The notes under the pieces: model-generated
The model's database searches: none
What the model was told of the DNA's origin: nothing
Seen by the model: the letters and a program-made list of their open reading frames with translations, nothing else
Part shown: one piece after another, positions 18,003 to 26,857 of the stretch
Layout of the letters: each line of letters begins with the position of its first letter
Position numbering within the stretch: position 1 is the first letter of the stretch
Source: Spirosoma fluviale
Lineage (GTDB): Bacteria; Bacteroidota; Bacteroidia; Cytophagales; Flexibacteraceae
Assembly (NCBI GenBank): GCA_945902135.1
Contig: CAMDMI010000002.1
Coordinates: forward strand, 1 to 37,475
Reading direction: 5' to 3'
DNA: 37,475 nt
Translations under genes and position numbers: made by a program

Positions 18003-20464
18003 TATCTTTCGAGGCTTTTGAGCAAGGTTTCCAATTGGTATTCATCCACCAAAACCTGCCTTGCCTTGCTTCCTTCAAAAGGCCCAACAATGCCCAAAGA
18101 TTCCATTTGGTCGATTAGTCTGCCAGCTCTGTTGTAGCCAAGTTTCATTTTCCTTTGAACCAAAGATGTGCTGCCTTGCTGATGGGCTACAATCAGTCTT
18201 GCTGCTTCCTCAAGCAAGGGATCGAGCTGACTTGGGTCGAAGTTCGAAGTAGAGCCTGTTTCGTCTCCCTGAGCCTCTGGAAGCAAATAGGCCATTTCAT
18301 AACCTCTTTGATTTCCTATGTAATCACAGATATTTTCAACTTCCGCGGTGGAGATGAATGGACACTGAATTCGAATCACATCACTACCCATCGACAAGAG
18401 CATATCTCCGCCTGGTACAAGTTGGTCTGCACCGCCCTGGTCGAGAATCGTTCGGGAATCAATTTTTGAAGACACCCTGAATGAAAGCCTTGCAGGGAAG
18501 TTTGCTTTGATTACACCAGTGATTACATTCACAGAAGGCCGTTGGGTTGCTACAATTAAGTGAATTCCAATTGCCCTGGCCAGCTGCGCCAGTCGCGCAA
18601 TCGGAGTTTCAACTTCCTTTCCAGCCGTCATCATAAGGTCGGCTAGTTCATCAATTACCAGCACAATAAATGGAAGGAATCTATGCCCGTTTTCCGGGTT
18701 TAAGCGCCTTTCCTTAAATTTCTGATTATATTCTTTTATGTTTCTACACCCTGCATCTTTCAGTAAAGAATACCGCGTATCCATTTCGATACAAAGGCTG
18801 TTCAGGGTATTCACAACCTTCTTTGTATCGGTTATGATGCACTCATCTGCATCCGGTAAAGCCGCCAGAAAATGTCTCTCCAATTTTGAATAAAGCGACA
18901 TCTCTACTTTTTTGGGATCGACAAGCACCAGTTTTAACTGGCTTGGGTGTTTTTTATAAAGAAGGGATGTAAGCAGTACATTGATACCTACAGATTTACC
19001 CTGACCAGTTGCACCCGCTACAAGCAAGTGCGGCATCTTGGCCAAATCAGCTATGAATACTTCATTAGAAATGGTTTTCCCTAAGACGATTGGCAGATCA
19101 TAGTCGGATTTAACAAATTTTTCGGTGGCCATTACCGAGCGCGTTGAAACCATTACGCGGTTTTTGGTTGGTACCTCAATACCAATTGTCCCCTTTCCTG
19201 GAATTGGTGCAATTATCCTGATACCCAGCGCCTCCAGACTCATCGCGATGTCATCCTCTAAGCTTTTAATTTTTGAGATCCGTATTCCGGCATCCGGCAC
19301 AATTTCAAACAATGTTACTGTTGGCCCAACGGTTGCCTTAATGCTTGCAATGGTTATGTTATAATGGCGAAGGGTCTCAATGATTTTGTCTTTGTTGAAC
19401 TCGATTTCCGCCGTATTGATTTCGAGGTCCTGTGCTCCGTAATTTTGAAGGATGTCCAGCGGAGGGAATTTGTATCCTGAAAGTTCCAGCGTTGGATCGA
19501 ATAGACCAAATTTTTCCTGAAGATCTTCGGCGCTCAGGTTTTCATTCAGCATGCTGGTATCGGTGATTTCCTTGTCACCGGAAGAAGCTCCAACCTCAAT
19601 TTTTAAACCCTCGTTTGCACTGATGACGATAGTCTCAGGGTCTTTTGTTTCGTGAACTTTGAATTCTTTTGAATCGCCCTGGGATTCTGTATGGGTTGAG
19701 GAAATTGTGTTTGTGTCTACTTTTTCTGAGACTGGTCTGCTGGAAACATTATCCGAAACTTCTTCAGAAATAATGGAATCCATTCCATCTGCTGTTGCCA
19801 TTTCACCTTTTGGCTCCCGTTTTTTCTTTCCACCATCAATTGCGTTGGCGAGTTGTTCTGGATTCAGTTTGAATACATAAACAGCAATCAAAAAGGTGGC
19901 GGCAAGAATCAAGATCCAGCTGCCCCATCCTAGCATTTCATTGAGAAATCGCGCCAGCTCGAAACCTACAGCTCCGGAAAAAATGTCAAATCCCGAAAGG
20001 CCACTACTGAGCACAAGGTTTCCAAAAAAAACAGCACCCAAAAGCACCAGGGAAATGATTTTGGTATTGAAGCCGGGAATCAGGAAAACAGACTTTCCGA
20101 AGACCAGCCGATAACCCATATTCAACAGCCATAAAGGAATCAGCAGCATAGAAATCCCAAGTCCACGGGTAATGAGAAGGTGGGAAGCCAATGCCCCTAC
20201 ATATCCAGCCCAGTTTTCTGTTTCTTTGCCATTCTCTCGTAGGGTTCCAGAGTCGGCACCCATTAGACTTTGGTCTTCTGCACCAGTGAATAGATGCGAA
20301 ATCAATGCGATGAATAAAAATATGGCAAACGCTATGGACAGCATTCCGCAGACCAGCATGAATTTTTTTCCCGGTACAGGTAGGCTGACCTTCCGTTTTT
20401 CGCGGGGACCTTCCTCCGGATTTTCCCGGATTGTATTTTTTGGCTTGTATGTATTTTGGGACAT
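18002..20464 (-). CDS. ftsK: DNA translocase FtsK/SpoIIIE
   Basis: The 820-residue protein pumps chromosome termini through the division septum. The N-terminal ~200 residues contain four membrane helices (first FMLVCGMLSIAFAIFLFIAL). A charged linker covers about 205-310. The RecA-like motor has Walker A VAGATGQGKSVG (about residues 479-490), Walker B IVLVIDELADLMM and VATQRPSVNVITGVIKANFP. The C-terminal gamma winged-helix domain (STSLVQRKMKLGYNRAGRLID) recognises the KOPS-type guide sequences. Length is normal for Bacteroidota FtsK. It is the first gene of an ftsK-lolA operon and is divergent from the Omp85 gene, with only 16 bp between start codons. Confidence 0.97.
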   Translation of the reverse strand: MSQNTYKPKNTIRENPEEGPREKRKVSLPVPGKKFMLVCGMLSIAFAIFLFIALISHLFTGAEDQSLMGADSGTLRENGKETENWAGYVGALASHLLITRGLGISMLLIPLWLLNMGYRLVFGKSVFLIPGFNTKIISLVLLGAVFFGNLVLSSGLSGFDIFSGAVGFELARFLNEMLGWGSWILILAATFLIAVYVFKLNPEQLANAIDGGKKKREPKGEMATADGMDSIISEEVSDNVSSRPVSEKVDTNTISSTHTESQGDSKEFKVHETKDPETIVISANEGLKIEVGASSGDKEITDTSMLNENLSAEDLQEKFGLFDPTLELSGYKFPPLDILQNYGAQDLEINTAEIEFNKDKIIETLRHYNITIASIKATVGPTVTLFEIVPDAGIRISKIKSLEDDIAMSLEALGIRIIAPIPGKGTIGIEVPTKNRVMVSTRSVMATEKFVKSDYDLPIVLGKTISNEVFIADLAKMPHLLVAGATGQGKSVGINVLLTSLLYKKHPSQLKLVLVDPKKVEMSLYSKLERHFLAALPDADECIITDTKKVVNTLNSLCIEMDTRYSLLKDAGCRNIKEYNQKFKERRLNPENGHRFLPFIVLVIDELADLMMTAGKEVETPIARLAQLARAIGIHLIVATQRPSVNVITGVIKANFPARLSFRVSSKIDSRTILDQGGADQLVPGGDMLLSMGSDVIRIQCPFISTAEVENICDYIGNQRGYEMAYLLPEAQGDETGSTSNFDPSQLDPLLEEAARLIVAHQQGSTSLVQRKMKLGYNRAGRLIDQMESLGIVGPFEGSKARQVLVDEYQLETLLKSLER

Positions 20465-20480
20465 TCCCGAATGGCTAATT

Positions 20481-21980
20481 GTGACAAATGTAAAAAACGG
20501 ATGCAGGATTCGGATTATTATCCTTTCTTTCTTTTTGAACAGTCTTTCAACAACTGTGTTATCGCAGATTCCAACAATTCCTACTTGCGTGGAATTACGA
20601 ACATGGCTTGCGAATAAGCCTGGATTGCTTCAATCGAAGTCATTTAATAACCCGGATTTTGCCTGGTCGTCGGCCCGAAAGTCTCTTTCTCTCTGGCAGG
20701 ATGAAGGCTACCCTTTCGCAAGTTTTTATTTTGATTCAATATCATTTCCAGGCAAATCAGTTCGGGTGAATGGTACAATTGATCCGGGTCCGCTCATCCT
20801 CAATGGTCCACTGATTTTGCATGGTGATACAGGTTTAGGAAATGATTTGCTCTGTAAATGGATCGGATTTAGAAAAGATCAACCTTTTTCACTTGCGCTT
20901 GCCGAAAGGGTTCCCATGCTCACAAGATCTATGCCTTTTGCGGAAGAAACCGCTCCAGCTGAAATAGAATGGTTTGGAAATCAAGCCATTCTTCATCTAC
21001 ATTTAAAAAAATCTGCAGGAAATTCTTTCAATGGAATTCTTGGACTTCTTCCCGGTCAGGAATCATCAGGCAAAATGCTGCTTACTGGAAACATTGAAGC
21101 CGGGTTTTCAAACCTTTTCAATAGAGGAATTGGACTGGATATCCGTTGGAGCAGATTTGCAGTGTCCTCTCAAACAGCAATTTTAGATGCCAGACTGCCG
21201 GCGCTTGGTTATTCCGGCCTTGGTGTTCATGCCAACTTTGATCTTTTCCGACAGGACACGCTTTATTTCCGGCAAAAGGCACTTGCTGAAATCTTTCAGT
21301 CCATGGCTGGCTTGTGGAAGCTCCGTTTTGGGCTTCAGTCGATGTCGGCAAGTGCAAGGCAAAGCAAGTTTGGGTCGCAGGCATTTTCTCAGTCTTCTAA
21401 CTCGCTGGTTTTTGGTTTGGAAATGGAAACCGGTCCAATTCACAGGTTGAATCCGGAAAGGGCCTCTTTTTCGTTTATCTTTCTTCCGGGGCTGAAAAGA
21501 ATTCAGGATGCAAATAGTTCTGGCAGCCTGCGCCAAATTGAATTCAGGGCGCTGGGTAGTTTTCCACTTTGGGTGCCAGTAAGCCGTTTTATTTTGAAAG
21601 GTGGGATGGACTTGGGCCATGTGTCCTCTCCAAAAATTACAATTGCAGACCAGTTTCGACTTGGCGGTCTTCGTTCGATAAGGGGATTTAATGAAAATTT
21701 CTTCTTCACAAGTTCCCATGCAATCGTATCGCTTCAGCCCCAGTTTGTGCTGGATTCTAAGTTTATATTTTCTGCATTTTGTGATGCAATGGTATATCAT
21801 TCAGGTTTGAATGCCATCGAATTATCGAACTTGTTTCAGGCATTGGGCTTTGGAATGGGCGCTGAATTTGAAGCTGGGGAAAATCTGATTCAAGTCTCAA
21901 TTGCGAATGGATTTTCGACTTCATCCCCGATTGATTTTAAGGCTTCCAAAATTCATTTTGGATATGTGGCAAGGTTTTGA
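20481..21980 (+). CDS. Small Omp85-family outer-membrane protein (BamA/TamA-like barrel)
   Basis: A GTG start at 20481 gives a 499-residue protein with a signal peptide (IIILSFFLNSLSTTVLSQ). The ORF track extends 5' through ftsK, which I reject. Residues about 40-190 contain one or two POTRA-like units (DEGYPFASFYFDSISF). The rest is a beta-barrel with alternating aromatic strands, and the diagnostic Omp85 loop is LGGLRSIRGFNENFF with its RGF triad. It is too short for a five-POTRA BamA, so it belongs with small Omp85 members that insert proteins or lipids. wecA follows after 27 bp, suggesting an envelope role. Confidence 0.8.
   Translation: MTNVKNGCRIRIIILSFFLNSLSTTVLSQIPTIPTCVELRTWLANKPGLLQSKSFNNPDFAWSSARKSLSLWQDEGYPFASFYFDSISFPGKSVRVNGTIDPGPLILNGPLILHGDTGLGNDLLCKWIGFRKDQPFSLALAERVPMLTRSMPFAEETAPAEIEWFGNQAILHLHLKKSAGNSFNGILGLLPGQESSGKMLLTGNIEAGFSNLFNRGIGLDIRWSRFAVSSQTAILDARLPALGYSGLGVHANFDLFRQDTLYFRQKALAEIFQSMAGLWKLRFGLQSMSASARQSKFGSQAFSQSSNSLVFGLEMETGPIHRLNPERASFSFIFLPGLKRIQDANSSGSLRQIEFRALGSFPLWVPVSRFILKGGMDLGHVSSPKITIADQFRLGGLRSIRGFNENFFFTSSHAIVSLQPQFVLDSKFIFSAFCDAMVYHSGLNAIELSNLFQALGFGMGAEFEAGENLIQVSIANGFSTSSPIDFKASKIHFGYVARF
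20485..20492 (-). promoter_or_regulatory. -7 element of ftsK, inside the divergent Omp85 reading frame
   Basis: On the minus strand TACATTTG is an exact TAnnTTTG match, 20 bases before the ftsK ATG. It lies within the first codons of the oppositely oriented Omp85 gene. No clear -33 box. Confidence 0.5.
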
Positions 21981-22007
21981 CCTAAATTCGCCAAATTTTA
22001 GAATAGT

Positions 22008-23039
22008 ATGCTCATCATTGACATCGTCCTTTCTTTCGTCTGGGCTTTCGTTGTGGCGGTATTTGCAATTCCGTCAATCATTTATGTAGCACACTTGAAA
22101 AATTTGCTGGATGAACCAAACTTTCGGGCTGTTCACACCAACCTCACTCCCCGGCTTGGGGGTATGGCAATTTTTGCAGGATTCATGTCGGCTGTTACAA
22201 TTTTTGGAGAGGTAACGCCCCAAATACAAAGGCTTCTTGCCAGTACCCTCATTTTGTTTTTCATTGGTTTAAAGGACGACATCAGTTCTGTTTCTGCTTT
22301 TAAAAAGTTCTTTGTTCAGATCCTTGCAACAGGCATCGTGATGTTTCTGGGGGATGTAAAAATCAATGATTTTCAAGGCTTTTTGGGATTTGAAACGATT
22401 GATGATCGGTTTGCCTATGCTTTCACTTTTCTGGTCATTGTTGGCCTCATCAATGCATTTAACCTGATTGATGGTCTGGATGGCCTTGCCGGAAGTCTTA
22501 TTCTAATAAATTCAGCAGCCTTCGGATATTTCTTTTACCGTTTTGGCGGATCAGAATACGCACCATTTGCTTTGGTCGCATTCTGTCTTATGGGTGGAAT
22601 TCTTGGGTTTTTGCGTTATAATTTCCATAAGGCAATCATTTTTATGGGAGACACCGGCTCCCTTGTTTCGGGAATGCTGGTAAGTGTTATGGCCATTCAA
22701 TTTGTTCAAATGAAAGCAGTTGAATCGGCACCGGCCATAGCAGTTGCAATTTTGATTATCCCCGTTTTTGATACGGCCCGGGTTTTTACCATCAGAATTT
22801 TCAATGGAAAATCTCCATTTAGTCCTGATAAAAACCATGTTCACCATATTTTGATTCGTTCCGGCCTTAACCAGATGCAGACGGTAATACTCCTGTCAAT
22901 CGTGAATATCATCACGATTCTGCTTGCCATTTCTATGGCAGGCATGGGTGACAATTTTTTGCTCGGTTTTTATGTTGTTTATTTCTTGGCATTCCTTGGC
23001 ATACTAAAATTTCTATCGGCAAGAAATCATGCAGCTTGA
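22008..23039 (+). CDS. Polyprenyl-phosphate N-acetylhexosamine-1-phosphate transferase (WecA/TagO-like, MraY family)
   Basis: This 343-residue protein is almost entirely membrane-embedded, with about ten helices. MraY/WecA family motifs are LLDEPNFRAVHT and PRLGGMAIFAG near residues 31-56, IGLKDDISSVSAFKK, NAFNLIDGLDGLAGS, FMGDTGSLVSG and the C-terminal DKNHVHHILIRSG. The HVHH box separates WecA/TagO from MraY. It transfers a sugar-1-phosphate from a UDP-sugar to undecaprenyl phosphate on the cytoplasmic face, beginning lipid-linked glycan assembly. Its last 11 bases overlap the next gene, so they are coupled. Confidence 0.93.
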   Translation: MLIIDIVLSFVWAFVVAVFAIPSIIYVAHLKNLLDEPNFRAVHTNLTPRLGGMAIFAGFMSAVTIFGEVTPQIQRLLASTLILFFIGLKDDISSVSAFKKFFVQILATGIVMFLGDVKINDFQGFLGFETIDDRFAYAFTFLVIVGLINAFNLIDGLDGLAGSLILINSAAFGYFFYRFGGSEYAPFALVAFCLMGGILGFLRYNFHKAIIFMGDTGSLVSGMLVSVMAIQFVQMKAVESAPAIAVAILIIPVFDTARVFTIRIFNGKSPFSPDKNHVHHILIRSGLNQMQTVILLSIVNIITILLAISMAGMGDNFLLGFYVVYFLAFLGILKFLSARNHAA

Positions 23040-23832
23040 TTCGGCTCAAAATGGAAAGGAGCTGGTCTTGCCCTTGTCGTTTGTGGTTCCTGGCTCTACC
23101 AATGGATTCCGGCAGGATGCCCGAATTATTTTTTCTGAAACAGGTGAGCCAATGGTAAAAAAAGGTTCGTTCGTTTTTGAAAATCAGACAGTTAAAAATA
23201 TTGAAACTCCGGTAGTAGATTTGGCTTCGAGGGTTTCTATAGATTCCGGTTCCTTGCCATATTTTTCTATTCTGGCATCAATTATTCTTATTATTTTTCG
23301 AAATATCTATTATAACCCTTTCCGAAAATACTTTGTCAGCCTTTGGAATAATTATGAAATAGATTTTAGTCTTCAAAAAATTGGCGTTCCGCCGATTGTC
23401 CTTTCGTTGCTTGTGATTTTGCTTGCCTTGACAGATTTTCTGCACCTTTATTTTCCTCATGGAGGTTTGCAGATTTGGGCCGGGACTATGGGTTTGGTAT
23501 TTTATCCGATGCTTTTAAGTGCCATTTTACTTTTTTTTCTGTCTCTTTCAATTAAGTTTTTCCCCCTGATTTTCCCTGATATTAAGGTCCTTTTTTTGCT
23601 GTCTTTTGTTTTTTTAGTCCTCAATTTTTCGGCTTTCAGCATTGATAATGAATCACTTATACATATAGACAATATCCTGGCAATTTTGGCGTTTGCCTAT
23701 CTCATTTGCAGGAGCTTTTTGTTCTTTATGGTGCTTCGAAAATATTATAGATATCGTTCGGCGCTTTCTCTTTTTTATATTTGTGCACTGAACCTGTCGA
23801 CCTTTCTGGTTCTATACAAGGTTTTGCAATAA
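23029..23832 (+). CDS. DUF4271 family membrane protein
   Basis: The 267-residue protein has about 90 soluble N-terminal residues after a polar start (MQLDSAQNGKELVLPLSFVV). Six or so membrane helices follow from about residue 84 (LPYFSILASIILIIFRNIYY) to the C-terminus. The pattern 'IRNxYYNPFRKYF' leading into helices is what I recall of DUF4271, a Bacteroidota-specific family that usually sits directly upstream of hemD, as here (14 bp). Function is unknown. It overlaps the wecA end by 11 bases. Confidence 0.75.
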   Translation: MQLDSAQNGKELVLPLSFVVPGSTNGFRQDARIIFSETGEPMVKKGSFVFENQTVKNIETPVVDLASRVSIDSGSLPYFSILASIILIIFRNIYYNPFRKYFVSLWNNYEIDFSLQKIGVPPIVLSLLVILLALTDFLHLYFPHGGLQIWAGTMGLVFYPMLLSAILLFFLSLSIKFFPLIFPDIKVLFLLSFVFLVLNFSAFSIDNESLIHIDNILAILAFAYLICRSFLFFMVLRKYYRYRSALSLFYICALNLSTFLVLYKVLQ

Positions 23833-23846
23833 TTTATTTTGATTCC

Positions 23847-24641
23847 ATGAGCGAAACTGCAAATCCGGAGACCACATCCCGACTACGAAAAGTCGGCTCT
23901 ATTCTTGTGACCCAGGCCAAGCCTGTAGATGAGGATTCTCCATATTTTGTCCTTGCAAAGAAGTACAAAATAAAAATCGACTTTAGACCGTTTATTGAGG
24001 TCCAGGGCGTTTCTGTTAAGGATTTTCGCAAGCAAAAGGTCAATATCCTTGACCATTCTGCGGTGATTTTTACCAGCAAAAATGCGGTTGATAATTTTTT
24101 TAGAATTTCAACCGAGTTGAGACTTGACATTCCCATTGACATGAAATATTTCTGCGTGACGGAGACCACTGCCAACTATCTGCAGAAGTATATTCAAATC
24201 CGAAAAAGGAAGGTCTTTGTCGGACAAAAGACGGCCTTGGATTTGGCTGATCAAATTAAAAAACACAAGGAAGAAACCTATCTTTTTCCATGTTCGGACA
24301 TAAGAACCGGCGACCTTCCGGAATTCTTAAGGAAAAATAATTATAAATTTACGGAGGCCACTTTTTACAATACAGTGTCGAGCGACCTCTCTGATTTGAA
24401 GAACATTTATTATGATGTTCTTGCATTTTTCAGTCCTTCTGGAATCGAATCTTTGCTTCATAATTTCACTGATTTTCAACAGAATAACACAAGAATTGCT
24501 GCATTCGGACCCACTACTTCAAAGGCAGTTAGGGATGCTGGTTTGATACTCGATATCCAGGCTCCCCTACCAAATGCACCCTCTATGACAGGGGCACTTG
24601 AGGAGTATATTAAGTCCTGTTTGAAGGCTTCCAAAGAATAA
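23847..24641 (+). CDS. hemD: Uroporphyrinogen-III synthase (HemD)
   Basis: The protein is 264 residues from the ATG at 23847 (MSETANPE); the ORF track adds 22 residues that overlap the DUF4271 gene. HemD sequences diverge widely, but the two-lobed pattern is visible: SILVTQAKPVDEDSPYFVLA at the start, AVIFTSKNAVDNFF, YFCVTETTANYLQKY, then in the second lobe EATFYNTVSS, LAFFSPSGIESLL and RIAAFGPTTSKAVRDAGL. The enzyme closes hydroxymethylbilane to uroporphyrinogen III in haem and sirohaem synthesis. The T9SS genes follow after 57 bp. Confidence 0.87.
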   Translation: MSETANPETTSRLRKVGSILVTQAKPVDEDSPYFVLAKKYKIKIDFRPFIEVQGVSVKDFRKQKVNILDHSAVIFTSKNAVDNFFRISTELRLDIPIDMKYFCVTETTANYLQKYIQIRKRKVFVGQKTALDLADQIKKHKEETYLFPCSDIRTGDLPEFLRKNNYKFTEATFYNTVSSDLSDLKNIYYDVLAFFSPSGIESLLHNFTDFQQNNTRIAAFGPTTSKAVRDAGLILDIQAPLPNAPSMTGALEEYIKSCLKASKE

Positions 24642-24686
24642 AATTTTTTCAAATTCAAAATTTGCCATAAAATTGAGGCCTCATTC

Positions 24687-24698
24687 GAGGAGACTGTA
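24687..24698 (+). promoter_or_regulatory. Shine-Dalgarno-like site ahead of porP/sprF
   Basis: GAGGAG lies 6 bases before the ATG. The upstream CCTC-ATTC-GAGG can pair with part of it. Other start codons in this window have A/T-rich leaders without such a site, so it stands out, although chance cannot be excluded. Confidence 0.45.
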
Positions 24699-25643
24699 AT
24701 GAAAAAACAACTCTACACCGCCCTTATCGCAGCCGGAATTTCCGCTGCTTTCAATGTTTCTGCACAGCAGGATGCTCACTTCACGCAGTACATGTTTAAC
24801 CAAATGTACTTCAATCCAGCAGCAACTGGAATCGAGCAAGGATTTCGTGGGAATCTTCTCTACCGCAATCAGTGGACAGGTTACCAAGGTTTGGATGGTG
24901 CTGGTGGAGCTCCTCAGAATATTCTATTCACTGGTGCTCTGCCGATTATGGCTGCAAATACGGGCGTAGGAATTGTAATAAACAACGACCAGATTGCTCT
25001 TTTGAATGATTTGAACGTTTCTGTGAATGCTGCTTATCACTACAAATTGGGTGCTGGCAAATTGAGTGGTGGTATTAGTGTAGGAATGCAGGGCCGTTCC
25101 ACTAAATCTGGATACAGGGTTAATAACACTGAGGATGCAGTTTATAAAGCAATAGACAAGGCATCAGGTGAAATCGTTCCTGATTTGGGTTTTGGTCTTT
25201 ATTATTCTTCCGACAAATTCTTTGGTGGCATTAGCTCTAGGCATTTGACTGAGGCGAAATTCAACAACACGCTGAGCCAAATGAAGCGTCACTATTATGT
25301 TTCCGGTGGATATAACATTGAAGTTAATCCGGATTTGATAGTTACTCCAAGTTTTAATTTTAAGACAGATTCGAAACAATCTCAATATGAACTTTCGGCA
25401 ATTGCTAAGTTTAATAACCAGTTCTTAGGTGGATTGGCTTATCGTCAGGGAGATGCCGTTTCTGTTTTAGTTGGTCTATCTGCTATGCAGAATAAGCTTA
25501 GAATTACATATTCTTTGGATCTTACAGTTCCTTCCACAGATGCTAAAAAGCCAACTTCTCATGAAATTATGGCTTCCTATTTTGTTCCGATGACGATGAG
25601 AGGTCCTAAGCCGATTATCAGGACTCCTCGTTACAGAAAATAA
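24699..25643 (+). CDS. PorP/SprF family type IX secretion system outer-membrane protein
   Basis: The 314-residue protein has a signal peptide (LYTALIAAGISAAFNVSAQ) followed by the family hallmark QDAHFTQYMFNQMYFNPA, then RNQWTGYQGLDGAGGAPQN and a series of beta-strands with glycine-rich turns (KLSGGISVGMQGR) expected of an outer-membrane barrel. In Flavobacterium and Porphyromonas, SprF/PorP members secure the secretion and anchoring of surface proteins and partner the PorK/N ring. It lies immediately upstream of gldKLMN, the usual position for the core member. There are often several paralogues per genome, so a specific symbol is not given. Confidence 0.9.
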   Translation: MKKQLYTALIAAGISAAFNVSAQQDAHFTQYMFNQMYFNPAATGIEQGFRGNLLYRNQWTGYQGLDGAGGAPQNILFTGALPIMAANTGVGIVINNDQIALLNDLNVSVNAAYHYKLGAGKLSGGISVGMQGRSTKSGYRVNNTEDAVYKAIDKASGEIVPDLGFGLYYSSDKFFGGISSRHLTEAKFNNTLSQMKRHYYVSGGYNIEVNPDLIVTPSFNFKTDSKQSQYELSAIAKFNNQFLGGLAYRQGDAVSVLVGLSAMQNKLRITYSLDLTVPSTDAKKPTSHEIMASYFVPMTMRGPKPIIRTPRYRK

Positions 25644-25715
25644 TTTAATAATAAACGGAAATCTTACAGCGTTATATAGCTTGTTGATAGGGGAATTTTT
25701 ATCACTTCCCGTTTT

Positions 25716-25723
25716 TACTTTTG
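25716..25723 (+). promoter_or_regulatory. Putative -7 element of the gldKLMN operon
   Basis: TACTTTTG is an exact TAnnTTTG match in the 129-bp gap between porP/sprF and gldK, 49 bases before the ATG. No clear -33 box, so gldK may have its own promoter as well as read-through. Confidence 0.5.
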
Positions 25724-25772
25724 TGTATCTAAAACGATTAGGCGATTTGTCTGGTCAATATTTTAAGGTGTT

Positions 25773-26825
25773 ATGAAAATTGTCAAAACCATTCGGACCT
25801 TAGGTCCCCTCCTGTCCATTGCCACCTTGGCATTGGCCAGTTCATGTGGCCTTGGGCAAAAGGAGATTCAAGGCGAGCTCATAGGTGTTCCCAACCGTGA
25901 AGGTTGGATTCAAACTGTTCCTTATGGAATGACCACAGTGCCCTCCGGAACATTCCATATGGGCCAATCCGATGAAGATGTTGCCGCTTCGCACATCAAC
26001 TACAACAAGCAGGTTACAATTGGTGGTTTTTACATGGATGATACCGAAATCACAAACAACGAATATCGTCAATTTGTGGAGGCCATCATCACCGATGACA
26101 CAGTTGGTCTTGGTCCTATTTCTGAGGATTTTCAGAAGATGATTGCCGAGAAAAAGTACTATCCTGACACAACTGTTTGGACGCGTGATTTCAGTCACCA
26201 TATGGGCGATCCAATGACTGAGTATTATTGGATTCATCCGGCATTTGACAATTATCCTTTGGTAGGTGTTACCTACAAGGCAGCTAAGTTTTTTTGTAAG
26301 TGGCGCACGGGCTTTTTAAATAAAGCTAGGACAGATGCGGGTCTTCCTGTGATGCCCAATTTCCGTCTTCCCTCTGAAGCAGAATGGGAATATGCTGCTC
26401 GTGGTGGCCGGGATCTAGCTCAATTTCCATGGGGCGGTCCATATGTTCGAAACATGAAAGGTTGTATGCTAGCAAACTTTAAGCCCGGACGCGGAAACTA
26501 TTATGACGATGGTTTCTCTTATACTAGTCCTATTGGTCAGTATTTCTCTAATGATTACGGTCTTTATGATATGTCCGGAAATGTTTCAGAGTGGTGTGAA
26601 GATGCATTCTTTGAAGCTTCCGTTCCAGTTGTATGGGATCTTAATCCAACGTATTTTGATGCCAGTGAGCCACGCAAAGTTGTTCGCGGTGGTTCTTGGA
26701 AAGATATTTCCTTCTTTTTGCAGAATGGAACTAGAAATTTCGAGTACGAAGATACTGCTAAGTCCTTTGTTGGTTTCCGATGTGTAGTAACCTACTTAGG
26801 CCGTTCAGCGGGTAATGAGTTTTAA
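25773..26825 (+). CDS. gldK: T9SS ring lipoprotein GldK (PorK)
   Basis: The 350-residue lipoprotein has a signal sequence ending LALASSCGLG (Cys25 is the likely lipid site). The FGE-sulfatase fold opens with TVPSGTFHMGQSDEDV and GGFYMDDTEITNNEYRQFVE. It continues with FRLPSEAEWEYAARGG, YDMSGNVSEWCEDAFF and VVRGGSWKDI, ending GFRCVV. In T9SS, GldK/PorK forms the large outer-membrane-associated periplasmic ring with GldN/PorN. It is shorter than the ~460-490 residue forms I recall from Flavobacterium and Porphyromonas. Start of gldKLMN, with 32 bp to gldL. Confidence 0.93.
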   Translation: MKIVKTIRTLGPLLSIATLALASSCGLGQKEIQGELIGVPNREGWIQTVPYGMTTVPSGTFHMGQSDEDVAASHINYNKQVTIGGFYMDDTEITNNEYRQFVEAIITDDTVGLGPISEDFQKMIAEKKYYPDTTVWTRDFSHHMGDPMTEYYWIHPAFDNYPLVGVTYKAAKFFCKWRTGFLNKARTDAGLPVMPNFRLPSEAEWEYAARGGRDLAQFPWGGPYVRNMKGCMLANFKPGRGNYYDDGFSYTSPIGQYFSNDYGLYDMSGNVSEWCEDAFFEASVPVVWDLNPTYFDASEPRKVVRGGSWKDISFFLQNGTRNFEYEDTAKSFVGFRCVVTYLGRSAGNEF

Positions 26826-26857
26826 TCAATTTTTACAATCTAAATTCAATAAAAAAA

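Noticed and set aside
20172-20480. 5' extension of the Omp85 ORF in the ORF track
   Set aside because: It overlaps the ftsK N-terminal coding region on the other strand, and the signal peptide begins only after the GTG at 20481.
21183-21800. 205-aa minus-strand ORF inside the Omp85 gene
   Set aside because: It has no recognisable motif and a basic, low-quality composition; the opposite strand codes a clear Omp85 barrel.
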